A stretch of DNA of 64,000 nt from Arenibacter sp. 6A1 (GTDB lineage: Bacteria; Bacteroidota; Bacteroidia; Flavobacteriales; Flavobacteriaceae): assembly GCF_012272855.1 (NCBI RefSeq), contig NZ_JAAXCQ010000021.1, forward strand, positions 1 to 64,000, written 5' to 3'. Positions 54,006-62,136 of this stretch are shown piece by piece (within the stretch, counting starts at the first letter, position 1; each line of letters starts with the position of its first letter). The notes under the pieces were generated by a model, which did not search any database, was not told the DNA's origin, and was given only the letters and a program-made list of their open reading frames with translations. The position numbers were made by a program, and so were the translations under genes.

Positions 54006-54787
54006 CACTTTAATTGATTTATGAAGTCAGTAGCGCTTTTTCCGGGAGTGTCGGTTTTCATAAAATTCTCTCCAATCAAAAAGCCTTGGTAACCATATGG
54101 TTGTAATTCTTTAATGGCGGGTATATTGCTAATGCCGCTTTCGGAAACCTTGACAAAATCGTTGGGGATTAAGCTAGAAAGAGATTTGCTGGTTTCTAAA
54201 CTAAGCTCAAAGGTCTTTAAGTTTCTATTATTTACCCCTAACATGTCTATGCTGGGCATAATAGACTTGTGTAGTTCTTCTTCATTATGCACCTCTAACA
54301 ATACGTCGAGCTGCAATTGCTTGGCCAATTCAGAATAGGCTTTTATTTCTTCCCTGCTCAGAATTGCGGCTATCAGTAAAATTACATCGGCCCCATAGGC
54401 CTTTGCTTCTATGATCTGATATTCGTCAATAATAAATTCTTTCCTAAGAAGTGGGAGTTGTACCGAGGCCCGTGCAAGAAGCAAATCGTCCAAAGAACCT
54501 CCGAAGTACTTGCCATCGGTTAGTACCGACATACCGCATACCCCGGCATGCTCGTAGCCTACGGCTACCTCGCTCACACTGCTGTTTTGGTTGATGACAG
54601 CTTTAGAGGGCGACCTGCGCTTGTGTTCTGCAATAATACCCGTACCACTGTTCCTTAGGGCTTGTGCCAAGGATACGGTAGGACGATCAAAAAGCACGGA
54701 GTTTTCCAATTGGGAAATAGGAATGATAGATTTTTTTAAGGCTACTTCCTTGCGTTTGTCAATGACTATTTTATCGAGTATATTCAT
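54005..54787 (-). CDS. trpC: Indole-3-glycerol phosphate synthase
   Basis: TrpC closes CdRP to indole-3-glycerol phosphate. It has 260 residues. The IAEHKRRSPSKAVI motif with the catalytic lysines is near 53-65. YFGGSLDDLL follows, then LLRKEFIIDEYQI near 112 with the catalytic Lys and Glu, LLEVHNEEEL and LGVNNRNLKTFELSL near 178. It stands alone as a domain, with trpF a separate, overlapping gene. Confidence 0.96.
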   Translation of the reverse strand: MNILDKIVIDKRKEVALKKSIIPISQLENSVLFDRPTVSLAQALRNSGTGIIAEHKRRSPSKAVINQNSSVSEVAVGYEHAGVCGMSVLTDGKYFGGSLDDLLLARASVQLPLLRKEFIIDEYQIIEAKAYGADVILLIAAILSREEIKAYSELAKQLQLDVLLEVHNEEELHKSIMPSIDMLGVNNRNLKTFELSLETSKSLSSLIPNDFVKVSESGISNIPAIKELQPYGYQGFLIGENFMKTDTPGKSATDFINQLK

Positions 54788-54817
54788 TTTTTTAACCTTG
54801 AGAGGTAGTGTTTAAAT

Positions 54818-55813
54818 TTATAGTGCGCTTAATGTCTGTAATTTTTTAAGAGAAGCCAATCCCTTACCACTCTGTAAGGATTCCATCGCCTGTTCAAAAC
54901 CTTGCAACGGACTCAAGCCTTTTACGGTAGCAATCGCCATCCCAGCATTGGCACAGACAACATTATTTTGAGCTTCCGTACCTTTTCCTTCCAGGACGTT
55001 AAGGAATATTTGGGCCGATTTTTCGATACTTCCGCCTCCTGTAATATCGTTTTGGGAGATGGTTGGTACTCCAAAATCGGAGGGTTTTAACATTCCCTCA
55101 CTATGATTGGTGATGGTTTTGGTGTCTCCGGTCAATGAAATTTCATCATAACCGTCCAAGGCATGTAATACCGTAAAATTTATATCGGTCTTCTGATATA
55201 GATACCCGTACATTCGAGCCAATTCTAAATTAAACACCCCTACGGTCTGATTATTCGGGAAAGCCGGATTTACCATAGGCCCCAACATATTGAAGAAGGT
55301 TTTTACACCTAGTTCTCGGCGAATGGGGGCTACATTTTTCATGGCAGGGTGAAACAGAGGGGCATGTAAAACACATATGCCAGCCTTATCGATGCATTTT
55401 TCTAAAAAATCGGGCTCATTACTAAATTTAACGCCCAGGTATTCCATAACATTACTACTGCCACAAGAAGAAGATACCCCGTAATTACCATGCTTACTTA
55501 CTTTGACATCGGCCCCGGCAGTTACAAAACTTGCAAGTGTAGAGATGTTAAAAGTATCCTTGCCGTCGCCACCGGTACCACAGAGATCTATAGGGTTGTA
55601 TGCCGATAAATCGACCGCCAAACACAATTCTAATAAAGCATCTCTAAAACCTTCCAGTTCTTCAATGGTAACGCTACGCATCATATATACGGTTAAAAAA
55701 GCCGCAATCTGACTAGTGTTGTAATCTCCTTTTGCAATATTGACCAAAACTTCCTTGGCTACTTCCTTGGGAAGAACATCGTGATTGATGAGTCTGTTTA
55801 ATATATCTTTCAT
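54818..55813 (-). CDS. trpD: Anthranilate phosphoribosyltransferase
   Basis: TrpD joins anthranilate with PRPP. It has 331 residues. The signature DLCGTGGDGKDTFNIST near 76-92 (PRPP loop) is complete, and KHGNYGVSSSCGSSNVMEYLG near 106-127 gives the anthranilate and metal sites, with RRELGVKTFFNMLGPMVNPA downstream. It follows trpG by 118 bases and precedes trpC by 30. Confidence 0.96.
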   Translation of the reverse strand: MKDILNRLINHDVLPKEVAKEVLVNIAKGDYNTSQIAAFLTVYMMRSVTIEELEGFRDALLELCLAVDLSAYNPIDLCGTGGDGKDTFNISTLASFVTAGADVKVSKHGNYGVSSSCGSSNVMEYLGVKFSNEPDFLEKCIDKAGICVLHAPLFHPAMKNVAPIRRELGVKTFFNMLGPMVNPAFPNNQTVGVFNLELARMYGYLYQKTDINFTVLHALDGYDEISLTGDTKTITNHSEGMLKPSDFGVPTISQNDITGGGSIEKSAQIFLNVLEGKGTEAQNNVVCANAGMAIATVKGLSPLQGFEQAMESLQSGKGLASLKKLQTLSAL

Positions 55814-55931
55814 TTTAATTCCTTTTTATGCGAACGGTGCCGATGATTATACATCTCAGTACCCGTTTCGCTATTTTTTAATGGGATACTAATAGGTATA
55901 CTAGTCCTATGAGTTCTTTAATGTCCGATTT

Positions 55932-56579
55932 TTACTTTTCGAGCCAATTCTTAAGCATATCCTTTCCATTTGGGGTAAGTACGGACTCTGGATGAAATTG
56001 TACGGCACACACATCATATAATTTGTGGCGCAAGGACATTACTTGTCCGTTTTCATCCAAGGAAGTGGCTTCCAAAACATCGGGCAATTCAGGGTGCACT
56101 ACCCAAGAATGATAACGTCCAACTTCAATTTCCTTGGGCATTCCTTTAAATAGGACATCGTCTTTAATAATATTTATACTCGTAGCAATACCGTGGTATA
56201 CTTGGTCTATGTTTATTAGTGAGCCACCGAAAACCTCCGCAATGGCCTGTTGGCCTAGACAAACGCCAAAAATGCTTTTGGTCGGAGCGTAGGTTGCAAT
56301 AATTTCCTTTAATAGTCCAGCTTCGTCCGGAATCCCGGGGCCTGGAGAAAGAACAATTTTATCAAAGGCGTCAACTTCTTCCAGACGTAATTGATTGTTT
56401 CTTTTTACCGTTACCACACAACCTAAATCTTCTAGGTAGTGCACAAGGTTATAGGTAAAACTATCGTAGTTGTCTATCACTAAGACTTCCAAAGTTGATG
56501 GCTTTGAGGAAGAGGGGTTAGAATCGGAATGTATGTTGTTGTTCATATTTTTTATCTCTGTATTTAATAGTTCCGCCAT
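55932..56579 (-). CDS. trpG: Anthranilate synthase component II (glutamine amidotransferase)
   Basis: TrpG releases ammonia from glutamine for TrpE. The frame gives 215 residues, but the first 30 are a Ser/Asn-rich unconserved segment; the conserved domain begins at LEVLVIDNYDSFTYNL. An internal Met at residue 12 is an alternative start. The class I triad is visible as Cys107 in FGVCLGQQA, and His and Glu in VQFHPESVLTPNG. LSPGPGIPDEAG is the conserved first loop. It begins 15 bases after trpE. Confidence 0.94.
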   Translation of the reverse strand: MAELLNTEIKNMNNNIHSDSNPSSSKPSTLEVLVIDNYDSFTYNLVHYLEDLGCVVTVKRNNQLRLEEVDAFDKIVLSPGPGIPDEAGLLKEIIATYAPTKSIFGVCLGQQAIAEVFGGSLINIDQVYHGIATSINIIKDDVLFKGMPKEIEVGRYHSWVVHPELPDVLEATSLDENGQVMSLRHKLYDVCAVQFHPESVLTPNGKDMLKNWLEK

Positions 56580-56594
56580 TAAGGAATGATCGGA

Positions 56595-57992
56595 TTATAG
56601 GGTCTCTGCTATTTCTAAGGCTTTGGTCAAGGCTCCTAATTTGTTATAGGTTTCCTGTAATTCATCGGCGGGGTTAGAAGCAGCAACCAAACCAGCACCG
56701 GCCTGATAATGTAATTGATGGTTTTTGCTTAAGAAAGTACGGATCATGATAGCGTGATTAAAATTGCCGTTAAAATCCATAAAACCAATGGCTCCGCCAT
56801 AATAGCCTCTACTGGTTTTTTCATACTTCTCTATCAATTGCATGGCCATATGCTTGGGAGCACCACTTAATGTTCCGGCAGGGAAGGTGTCTGCCACGAC
56901 TTTCATGGTAGAGATTTCTTTTTTGATTTTCCCGGAAACTTTTGAAACTAAGTGAATAACATGTGAGAAAAATTGAACTTCCCTGTATTTTTCCACGGCT
57001 ACCTCACTGCCATTTCTGCTAAGGTCGTTCCTCGCGAGATCTACCAACATAACATGCTCGCTATTTTCCTTGTCATCGGCCCTTAATTGTTTGGCAAGTT
57101 CTGCATCCTGCTCATCATTACCGGTTCTTTTAAAAGTACCTGCTATGGGGTGAATCTCGGCCTTGCCTTCCTTTACGATCAATTGGGCTTCTGGGGAACT
57201 CCCGAAAATTTTAAAATCGCCATAGTCGAAATAAAACAAATAAGGAGAAGGGTTTATGGAGCGCAAGGCTCTATATACATTGAATTCGTCTCCCTTAAAA
57301 TCTTGTGAAAATCTTCTAGAGAGTACCAATTGAAAAACATCGCCGCGTTGACAGTGTTTTTTTGCCTGTTCTACTTGCGCTATATACTCCTCGTCTTTAA
57401 GGTTAGATTCGGGAAGACCTTCTTTAGAGAAATTATAGGAAGCGAAGGTTTTGGCGCTTAGGATTTGTTGTATTTCTGAAATATTATTTTCGGATTTATA
57501 ACAATGGGCAAAAATATAGGCCTCGTTCTTAAAGTGGTTGATCGCAATGATATTTTGGTAAACCGCATAATAGATATCCGGAATCTCCAAAGAATCTGGT
57601 TTTTTTGAAATTTCTAGGTCTTCATAATAACGCACCGCGTTATAAGACATATACCCAAACAAACCATTGTTGATGAATTTAAAATCGTTGGTGTCCGATT
57701 CAAATTTGCGACTGAAATCGTGCAGTATCATTGGAATATTGGTGTCCTTGTCAATGGGGATCTCTTCAGAACTTCCATCAGGAAACTGTTGTACTACCAT
57801 TTCGTTTTCTACTCTAATCGAAGCAATGGGATTACAGCAGATATATGAAAAGCTATTGTCGTTAGCATGGTAATCGCTACTTTCTAATAGAATACTATTG
57901 GGGAACCTGTCCCTTATTTTTAGATATACACTTACAGGGGTAATGGTATCTGCAAGGATTTTTTTGTGGTGAGAATGTAATGGGTACTTCAT
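56595..57992 (-). CDS. trpE: Anthranilate synthase component I
   Basis: TrpE converts chorismate to anthranilate. It has 465 residues. The feedback-inhibition motif LLESSDYH near 34 is the tryptophan-binding LLES site. The chorismate-binding core is DVFQLVLSRRFS, then FGSSPEAQL, IAGTFKRTGNDEQDAELA, HVMLVDLARND, FPAGTLSGAPKHMA with the conserved GAPK, and GAIGFMDFNG. The gene is preceded by the Trp-rich leader peptide and the terminator hairpin, so its expression is expected to be attenuated by charged tRNA-Trp. Confidence 0.97.
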   Translation of the reverse strand: MKYPLHSHHKKILADTITPVSVYLKIRDRFPNSILLESSDYHANDNSFSYICCNPIASIRVENEMVVQQFPDGSSEEIPIDKDTNIPMILHDFSRKFESDTNDFKFINNGLFGYMSYNAVRYYEDLEISKKPDSLEIPDIYYAVYQNIIAINHFKNEAYIFAHCYKSENNISEIQQILSAKTFASYNFSKEGLPESNLKDEEYIAQVEQAKKHCQRGDVFQLVLSRRFSQDFKGDEFNVYRALRSINPSPYLFYFDYGDFKIFGSSPEAQLIVKEGKAEIHPIAGTFKRTGNDEQDAELAKQLRADDKENSEHVMLVDLARNDLSRNGSEVAVEKYREVQFFSHVIHLVSKVSGKIKKEISTMKVVADTFPAGTLSGAPKHMAMQLIEKYEKTSRGYYGGAIGFMDFNGNFNHAIMIRTFLSKNHQLHYQAGAGLVAASNPADELQETYNKLGALTKALEIAETL

Positions 57993-58047
57993 GTGCTGGT
58001 TTTATTCGATGTTATTGCTGTTGATCTGCGATTTTTATTTAAAAAGA

Positions 58048-58078
58048 AAAAAGGCTTGTCGTGATGACAAGCCTTTTT
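58048..58078 (-). terminator. trp attenuator terminator
   Basis: A perfect 13-bp stem (AAAAAGGCTTGTC and its complement) has a 5-base loop. On the minus strand it ends TTTTTTCTTTTT. It lies between the leader peptide and trpE, 56 bases before the trpE ATG. A possible antiterminator pairs the CCTT before the second hairpin with the AAGG of its first arm, but this is unproven. Confidence 0.85.
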
Positions 58079-58106
58079 CTATAGTTTAACTACAAGGGTG
58101 CTTTGC

Positions 58107-58163
58107 TCACGATGTTTGCCGTAAGTTATTCCACCACCAAGTATTTGATATTCTGTTATTCAT
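58107..58163 (-). CDS. trpL: trp leader peptide with three consecutive Trp codons
   Basis: The 18-residue frame reads MNNRISNTWWWNNLRQTS and stops at TGA. Three adjacent Trp codons lie at positions 9-11. It starts 6 bases after a consensus -7 box and ends 29 bases before the terminator hairpin of the trp operon. Ribosome stalling at the Trp codons when tryptophan is short would favour read-through into trpE. A Trp run this dense is strong evidence of a real leader peptide. The predicted transcript would begin at or next to the ATG, so it may be leaderless. Confidence 0.88.
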   Translation of the reverse strand: MNNRISNTWWWNNLRQTS

Positions 58164-58168
58164 TGCCT

Positions 58169-58199
58169 CAAATATAAGAATGAATTCCTTAATAACAAA
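58169..58199 (-). promoter_or_regulatory. trp operon promoter
   Basis: Read on the minus strand, TTTG (58199-58196), 19 bases, TATATTTG (58176-58169) is an exact Bacteroidota consensus, 6 bases before the leader-peptide ATG. Confidence 0.75.
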
Positions 58200-58218
58200 T
58201 CAATGTTAGATTATTAAA

Positions 58219-58246
58219 TAAAAAACCCCACAATAGTGAGGTTTAA
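58219..58246 (-). terminator. Terminator of the YceI gene
   Basis: Read on the minus strand, AACCTCAC / GTGGGGTT (one G-T pair) has a 4-base loop and is followed by a T-run. It is 23 bases past the YceI stop and separates it from the trp promoter. Confidence 0.75.
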
Positions 58247-58268
58247 AACATTCTTATATAAAATGGTC

Positions 58269-58847
58269 TTAGAAAGCTAAATCTACCACCAAATCAAATT
58301 CGTCATAAATTGTTTTGTCTCCTAGGTTATCAAAGAAACTACCAGAACCATATTGTACATTGTACAAAGAACGGTCTACTTTTAAGTTTGCAGAGGCCTT
58401 GCTACCGTAAACAGAGATATCGAAGGTCACAGGCTTGGTAATTCCTTTAATGGTTAAATCTCCAGTAACTTTATAGGAGTTTTTTCCGGTTGCTTTTACT
58501 TTTTTAAAGACTAGTTTAGAAGTCGGGTTCTTGGTAACACCAAAGAAATCATCAGATTTAAGATGGCCTTCTAATTTTGTTCTATACTCGCCTTCTAAGT
58601 CGGTAGCTATTAAAGTAGTCATATCTACTACGAATTCACCTCCGGTAAGTTTGTCGCCATCGAAAATTAAAGCACCTTCTTTTAATGCAATAGTTCCATA
58701 ATGAGATCCTGTAACCTTGTATCCTTTCCAGGTTACAGTACTCTCAGCGGTTTTAACTTCTTTTTTAACGCCGTCTATCGGTGTTGCTGCTGTTGCTGTA
58801 AAACCTGTTACAACGGCCAATACTAAGCTTAAAATACTTTTTTTCAT
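58269..58847 (-). CDS. Secreted YceI-family protein
   Basis: The 192-residue protein has a signal peptide (KKSILSLVLAVVTGFTATA, cleavage near residue 20). The YceI lipocalin-like beta barrel shows STVTWKGYKVTGSHYGTI near 38-52, then GGEFVVDMTTLIATDLEG, HLKSDDFFGVTKNPTSKLVF and VTGDLTIKGITKPVTFDI. YceI barrels bind polyisoprenoid or amphiphilic lipids in the periplasm. It is transcribed in the same direction as the nitroreductase but with a gap, and is ended by its own terminator. Confidence 0.92.
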   Translation of the reverse strand: MKKSILSLVLAVVTGFTATAATPIDGVKKEVKTAESTVTWKGYKVTGSHYGTIALKEGALIFDGDKLTGGEFVVDMTTLIATDLEGEYRTKLEGHLKSDDFFGVTKNPTSKLVFKKVKATGKNSYKVTGDLTIKGITKPVTFDISVYGSKASANLKVDRSLYNVQYGSGSFFDNLGDKTIYDEFDLVVDLAF

Positions 58848-58879
58848 AATGCTGATTTTTAATTTATTTGTGTTTAGGT

Positions 58880-59512
58880 TTATATTAAGGTAATTAAATT
58901 TTCTTTTGATTTTCGTACTTTTTTATAATGTTGGGTCTCGTCTTCCTCAGAGCGGTAGCCTATAGTTGCTAGAACTGCCGTGTTTAGATTTTTGGAGTTT
59001 AATCCCAATATATCGTTGAACTCAACAGCATCGAAACCTTCCATGGGACAAGCGTCTATTTTTAAATCTGCGGCGGCGGACAGTAAATTTCCCAAGGCAA
59101 TGTAGGCTTGCTTTGCAGTCCATGTAGCCTTGTCTTCATCGGACATGGTGACTACTTTAGACTTCATAAAAGTCGCATACCCTTCTAGATTTTCGGACGG
59201 AATGCCACGGGTCTCGCTAACATTATTCAAGTGGTCATCTACAAGTTCCTCTCCGAAACTTGTTAGATTGGCAAGAACAACTAAATGAGAAGCCTCGGTA
59301 ATCTGAGATTGTCCCCAAGCGGCCGGTTGCAATTTCTTTCTAAGGTCTTGGTCTTCTATAATAAGAACCTTGTACGGCTGTAAGCCATAAGAAGACGGAC
59401 TTAAGGTAATAGCCTCCGTTAATAACTCTAAATCTTCTGAAGGTATTTTTTTAGTAACATCAAATTTTTTGGTGGCATAACGCCAGTTTAAATTGTCTAT
59501 ATATTTACTCAT
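58880..59512 (-). CDS. NAD(P)H-dependent nitroreductase
   Basis: The 210-residue FMN-dependent NfsB-like nitroreductase shows YATKKFDVTKKIPSEDLELL near 13-32, the FMN phosphate loop SPSSYGLQPYKVLII near 37-51, and the C-terminal EGFDAVEFNDILGL and TIGYRSEEDET. It reduces quinones or nitro compounds; the natural substrate is unknown. It begins 13 bases after the MarR gene stop and is the second gene of that pair, suggesting regulation by MarR. Confidence 0.9.
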   Translation of the reverse strand: MSKYIDNLNWRYATKKFDVTKKIPSEDLELLTEAITLSPSSYGLQPYKVLIIEDQDLRKKLQPAAWGQSQITEASHLVVLANLTSFGEELVDDHLNNVSETRGIPSENLEGYATFMKSKVVTMSDEDKATWTAKQAYIALGNLLSAAADLKIDACPMEGFDAVEFNDILGLNSKNLNTAVLATIGYRSEEDETQHYKKVRKSKENLITLI

Positions 59513-59524
59513 TATATTGTAGAA

Positions 59525-59971
59525 TTAAAATTTGTCTAAAAAGTTGTTTAATAATATGAGGTCTTCGTTTGTAAAGTTTTGTAACAGTTCTTTCTCCGCA
59601 GCTTTTATGGCAACGTCCATGTTGGACAAGGCTTCTAGCCCTTCGGGGGTAATGTTTATTTCTACCTTCCTTCTGTTCGATTCACATACAGTACGATGAA
59701 CAAAACCCTTTAAGATCAATTTATCGACCAACCTTGTCGTGTTGCTCATTTTGGTGACCATACGTTCGTTTAGCGTAGATAAGTTCGCAGGATTCCCTTT
59801 TTGGCCCCTTAATATCCTAAGGACATTAAATTGTTGGGGCGAAACATCATGTGGTTTTAAACTATTGATCATAACTTCGTTGATCTTATTTTGAACCAAA
59901 CTTATATGAATAAGTGTCCTGCCCTCTAAAGGAAGTTGTTTCTCTGTTTTTATTATTTTCTCTACATTCAT
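59525..59971 (-). CDS. MarR-family transcriptional regulator
   Basis: The 148-residue winged-helix regulator has the dimerisation helices at both ends. The DNA-recognition region FNVLRILRGQKG, STLNERMVTKMSNTTRLVDKLILKG and the wing RTVCESNRRKVEINITPEGLE are clear. It starts an operon with the nitroreductase, the usual MarR target arrangement. Palindromes overlap its own -7 box (59976-60001), supporting autoregulation. Confidence 0.92.
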   Translation of the reverse strand: MNVEKIIKTEKQLPLEGRTLIHISLVQNKINEVMINSLKPHDVSPQQFNVLRILRGQKGNPANLSTLNERMVTKMSNTTRLVDKLILKGFVHRTVCESNRRKVEINITPEGLEALSNMDVAIKAAEKELLQNFTNEDLILLNNFLDKF

Positions 59972-59975
59972 GTCG

Positions 59976-60001
59976 ATACAATAATTGTATATACAAATGT
60001 A
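59976..60001 (-). promoter_or_regulatory. MarR operon promoter and operator
   Basis: On the minus strand the -7 box is TACATTTG (60001-59994), 22 bases before the marR ATG. Overlapping it are two perfect palindromes: TTGTATATACAA (59985-59996) and ATACAATAATTGTAT (59976-59990). These are typical of MarR binding sites placed over the start of transcription. Confidence 0.65.
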
Positions 60002-60130
60002 TGGTTTTTAATTAGATTGTAGGGAGTCTTTTTCGTAATTAACAATTATTTATGAAAAAATGAGGCTAACCATTGTTTTACCAAGTCTTAACAGTAAATT
60101 AAAAGTGTGCTTTGATTTATCGCTTAAATA

Positions 60131-60161
60131 TTGGATGTAGTTTTGGAAAAACTTAAATTTG
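60131..60161 (+). promoter_or_regulatory. Rhodanese gene promoter
   Basis: TTG (60131-60133), 20 bases, TAAATTTG (60154-60161), 22 bases before the ATG at 60183. Confidence 0.55.
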
Positions 60162-60182
60162 ACCTTTAAATTAAAAAAAGTA

Positions 60183-60494
60183 ATGGCAGATTTATCGCAA
60201 GAAGAGTGGAGTTCGCAATTAGAGAACGACAATAATGCATTGATATTGGATGTTAGGACCCAGGAGGAAGTAGAGGAAGGATATATTCCTAATTCTATCC
60301 ATATCGATATTTATTTAGGACAAGAATTTATTGACGAATTAGAGAAACTAGATAAGACGAAAAACTATTATGTGTATTGCAGGTCTGGTAACCGAAGCGG
60401 TCAAGCCTGTGCTTTAATGAATCAATTAGGTTTTGAAAACGCCTTTAATTTAGAAGGTGGTTTTATGAACTGGCAGGGAGAAGTAGTAGAGTAG
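60183..60494 (+). CDS. Rhodanese-like sulfurtransferase
   Basis: The 103-residue single rhodanese domain carries LILDVRTQEEVEEGYIPNSIHID near 23-45 and the active-site loop YVYCRSGNRSGQAC near 68-81, with the catalytic Cys first in CRSGNRS. It accepts sulfur as a persulfide; acceptor unknown. The ATG at 60183 is preferred over the earlier non-ATG frame start. It has its own promoter and terminator, so it is a single gene. Confidence 0.9.
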   Translation: MADLSQEEWSSQLENDNNALILDVRTQEEVEEGYIPNSIHIDIYLGQEFIDELEKLDKTKNYYVYCRSGNRSGQACALMNQLGFENAFNLEGGFMNWQGEVVE

Positions 60495-60511
60495 TTATGA
60501 AAATATATTTA

Positions 60512-60546
60512 GAGGTTGCCCCATAAGGCAGCCTCTTTTTATTTTT
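60512..60546 (+). terminator. Rhodanese gene terminator
   Basis: The 9-bp stem GAGGTTGCC / GGCAGCCTC (one G-T pair) has a 6-base loop, then TTTTTATTTTT. Confidence 0.85.
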
Positions 60547-60613
60547 AGTCGATCAAATAATCTTAATTTCTAGGAAAATGGATCTTGTATAATTTTTTTC
60601 CTTAATTTGGATT

Positions 60614-61897
60614 ATGCGCGAAGACCTTTTGCATTTTATATGGAAATATAAAAAACTTCCTTTAGAGGAATTGTATACCTCCAAAAATGAAGAGGTTACC
60701 ATTATGGATGTCGGCGTTCATAATATGTTATCCGGTCCCGATTTTTTCAATTCAAAAATTGAAATAGGGGGGCAGCTTTGGGCTGGGACTGTAGAGATAC
60801 ATGTAAAATCTTCAGACTGGTACGCACACCACCATGAAGTAGACGATAATTATAACAATGTAATATTGCATGTGGTTTGGGAAGATGACATAGCTGTGTT
60901 CAGTAGTAATAATACCGAGATTCCCACACTAGTGCTTAAGGATTATATTTCGTCCAGTATTCTAGGGGCCTATCAAAAATTGTTTCTCACTAAGGGGAAT
61001 GGTTTTATCAATTGCGAAAAGGAAATAGCCCATATAGAACCTTTTGTTTTTGACAATTGGGTAGAACGCTTGTATTTTGAACGACTAGAGCAAAAATCTT
61101 TACAGGTTATGGGGCTATTAGAACAATCTAAGAACGATTGGGAAGCTGTGTTTTTTGCGTTGTTGGCCAAAAGTTTTGGACTGAAAATAAATGGGGATAT
61201 ATTTTTTAGAATCGCAAAAGAAATAGATTTCTCAATAGTGAGAAAGATCCAGAACAACCCTCTTCAATTAGAGGCTCTCTTGTTGGGAAAGGCGGGGTTG
61301 TTGTCTGTAGAAACCCAGGGAGAAGAGTACTTGGGCCTGTTAAAAAAGGAGTACCATTATATAGGACTAAAATTTAATATCTTGGAAGAGCCGTTTCAAA
61401 AGGCCGAGTTTTTTAAATTAAGGCCACATAATTTTCCCACTATTAGGCTGTCGCAGCTGACGGCGGTGTATGCGAAGCACCAAAATCTATTTAGCAAAAT
61501 TATAAATGCCTCCCATATAGAGGAGTTTTATAATATTTTTAATGTGTCGGCCAATGCGTATTGGGACAACCATTATACTTTTGGAAAGCTGTCTAAAAAG
61601 AGCCCTAAAAGGCTTACGAAACGATTTATAGATTTATTGGTGATCAATACTATCTTGCCGCTTAAACTGTCTTATGCCAAGTATTTGGGGCAAGAAGAAA
61701 ATGATCAGATCCTTAGAATAATAACAGGAATAAAAGCAGAAAGCAATCATATAGTTTCAAGTTTCCATGGCTTACAAATAACAGTGCCTTCGGCCAAGGA
61801 AAGTCAAGGTGTATTGGAGTTATATAATAATTACTGTACAAAAAATAAATGCCTGCAATGTGCGGTTGGCAATCAATTAATGAACCGAAAAGCTTAA
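60614..61897 (+). CDS. DUF2851 family protein
   Basis: The 427-residue protein of the DUF2851 family is confined largely to Bacteroidota. Conserved segments are MREDLLHFIWKYKKLP at the start, then GPDFFNSKIEIGGQLWAGTVEIHVKSSDWYAHHHEVDDNYNNVILHVVWED split over about 40-100, and a C-terminal CLQCAVGN. The first half, with GPDF, E and H residues, resembles a nuclease-like metal site, but no function has been shown. It begins a three-gene run with the PspC protein and the K+ channel. Confidence 0.85.
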   Translation: MREDLLHFIWKYKKLPLEELYTSKNEEVTIMDVGVHNMLSGPDFFNSKIEIGGQLWAGTVEIHVKSSDWYAHHHEVDDNYNNVILHVVWEDDIAVFSSNNTEIPTLVLKDYISSSILGAYQKLFLTKGNGFINCEKEIAHIEPFVFDNWVERLYFERLEQKSLQVMGLLEQSKNDWEAVFFALLAKSFGLKINGDIFFRIAKEIDFSIVRKIQNNPLQLEALLLGKAGLLSVETQGEEYLGLLKKEYHYIGLKFNILEEPFQKAEFFKLRPHNFPTIRLSQLTAVYAKHQNLFSKIINASHIEEFYNIFNVSANAYWDNHYTFGKLSKKSPKRLTKRFIDLLVINTILPLKLSYAKYLGQEENDQILRIITGIKAESNHIVSSFHGLQITVPSAKESQGVLELYNNYCTKNKCLQCAVGNQLMNRKA

Positions 61898-61906
61898 ATA
61901 CATCCT

Positions 61907-62134
61907 ATGAGTAATTTTTATAAGTTATTATATTATTTTCAGAAACGTGGTTTTGAGGTGTGTCGTAGAATTGCCGAAAGGTTAGGGATGCGTACTAGAG
62001 TAGTCCGCACTACCTTTATCTATCTAACCTTTGTGACCTTGGGATTTGGATTTGCCTTGTATCTGTTCCTTGCTTTTTGGTTAAAAATTAAAGATTTGAT
62101 ATATACCAAAAGGACCTCGGTTTTTGATCTATAA
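61907..62134 (+). CDS. PspC-domain small membrane protein
   Basis: The 75-residue protein carries a PspC-like domain: a basic cytoplasmic front (EVCRRIAERLGMRTRVVRTTF) and one strong membrane helix (IYLTFVTLGFGFALYLFLAFWL near 38-60). PspC in E. coli acts in phage-shock signalling; isolated short PspC proteins are common in flavobacteria with no demonstrated role. It is 9 bases after the DUF2851 gene and 2 bases before the channel. Confidence 0.82.
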   Translation: MSNFYKLLYYFQKRGFEVCRRIAERLGMRTRVVRTTFIYLTFVTLGFGFALYLFLAFWLKIKDLIYTKRTSVFDL

Positions 62135-62136
62135 AT

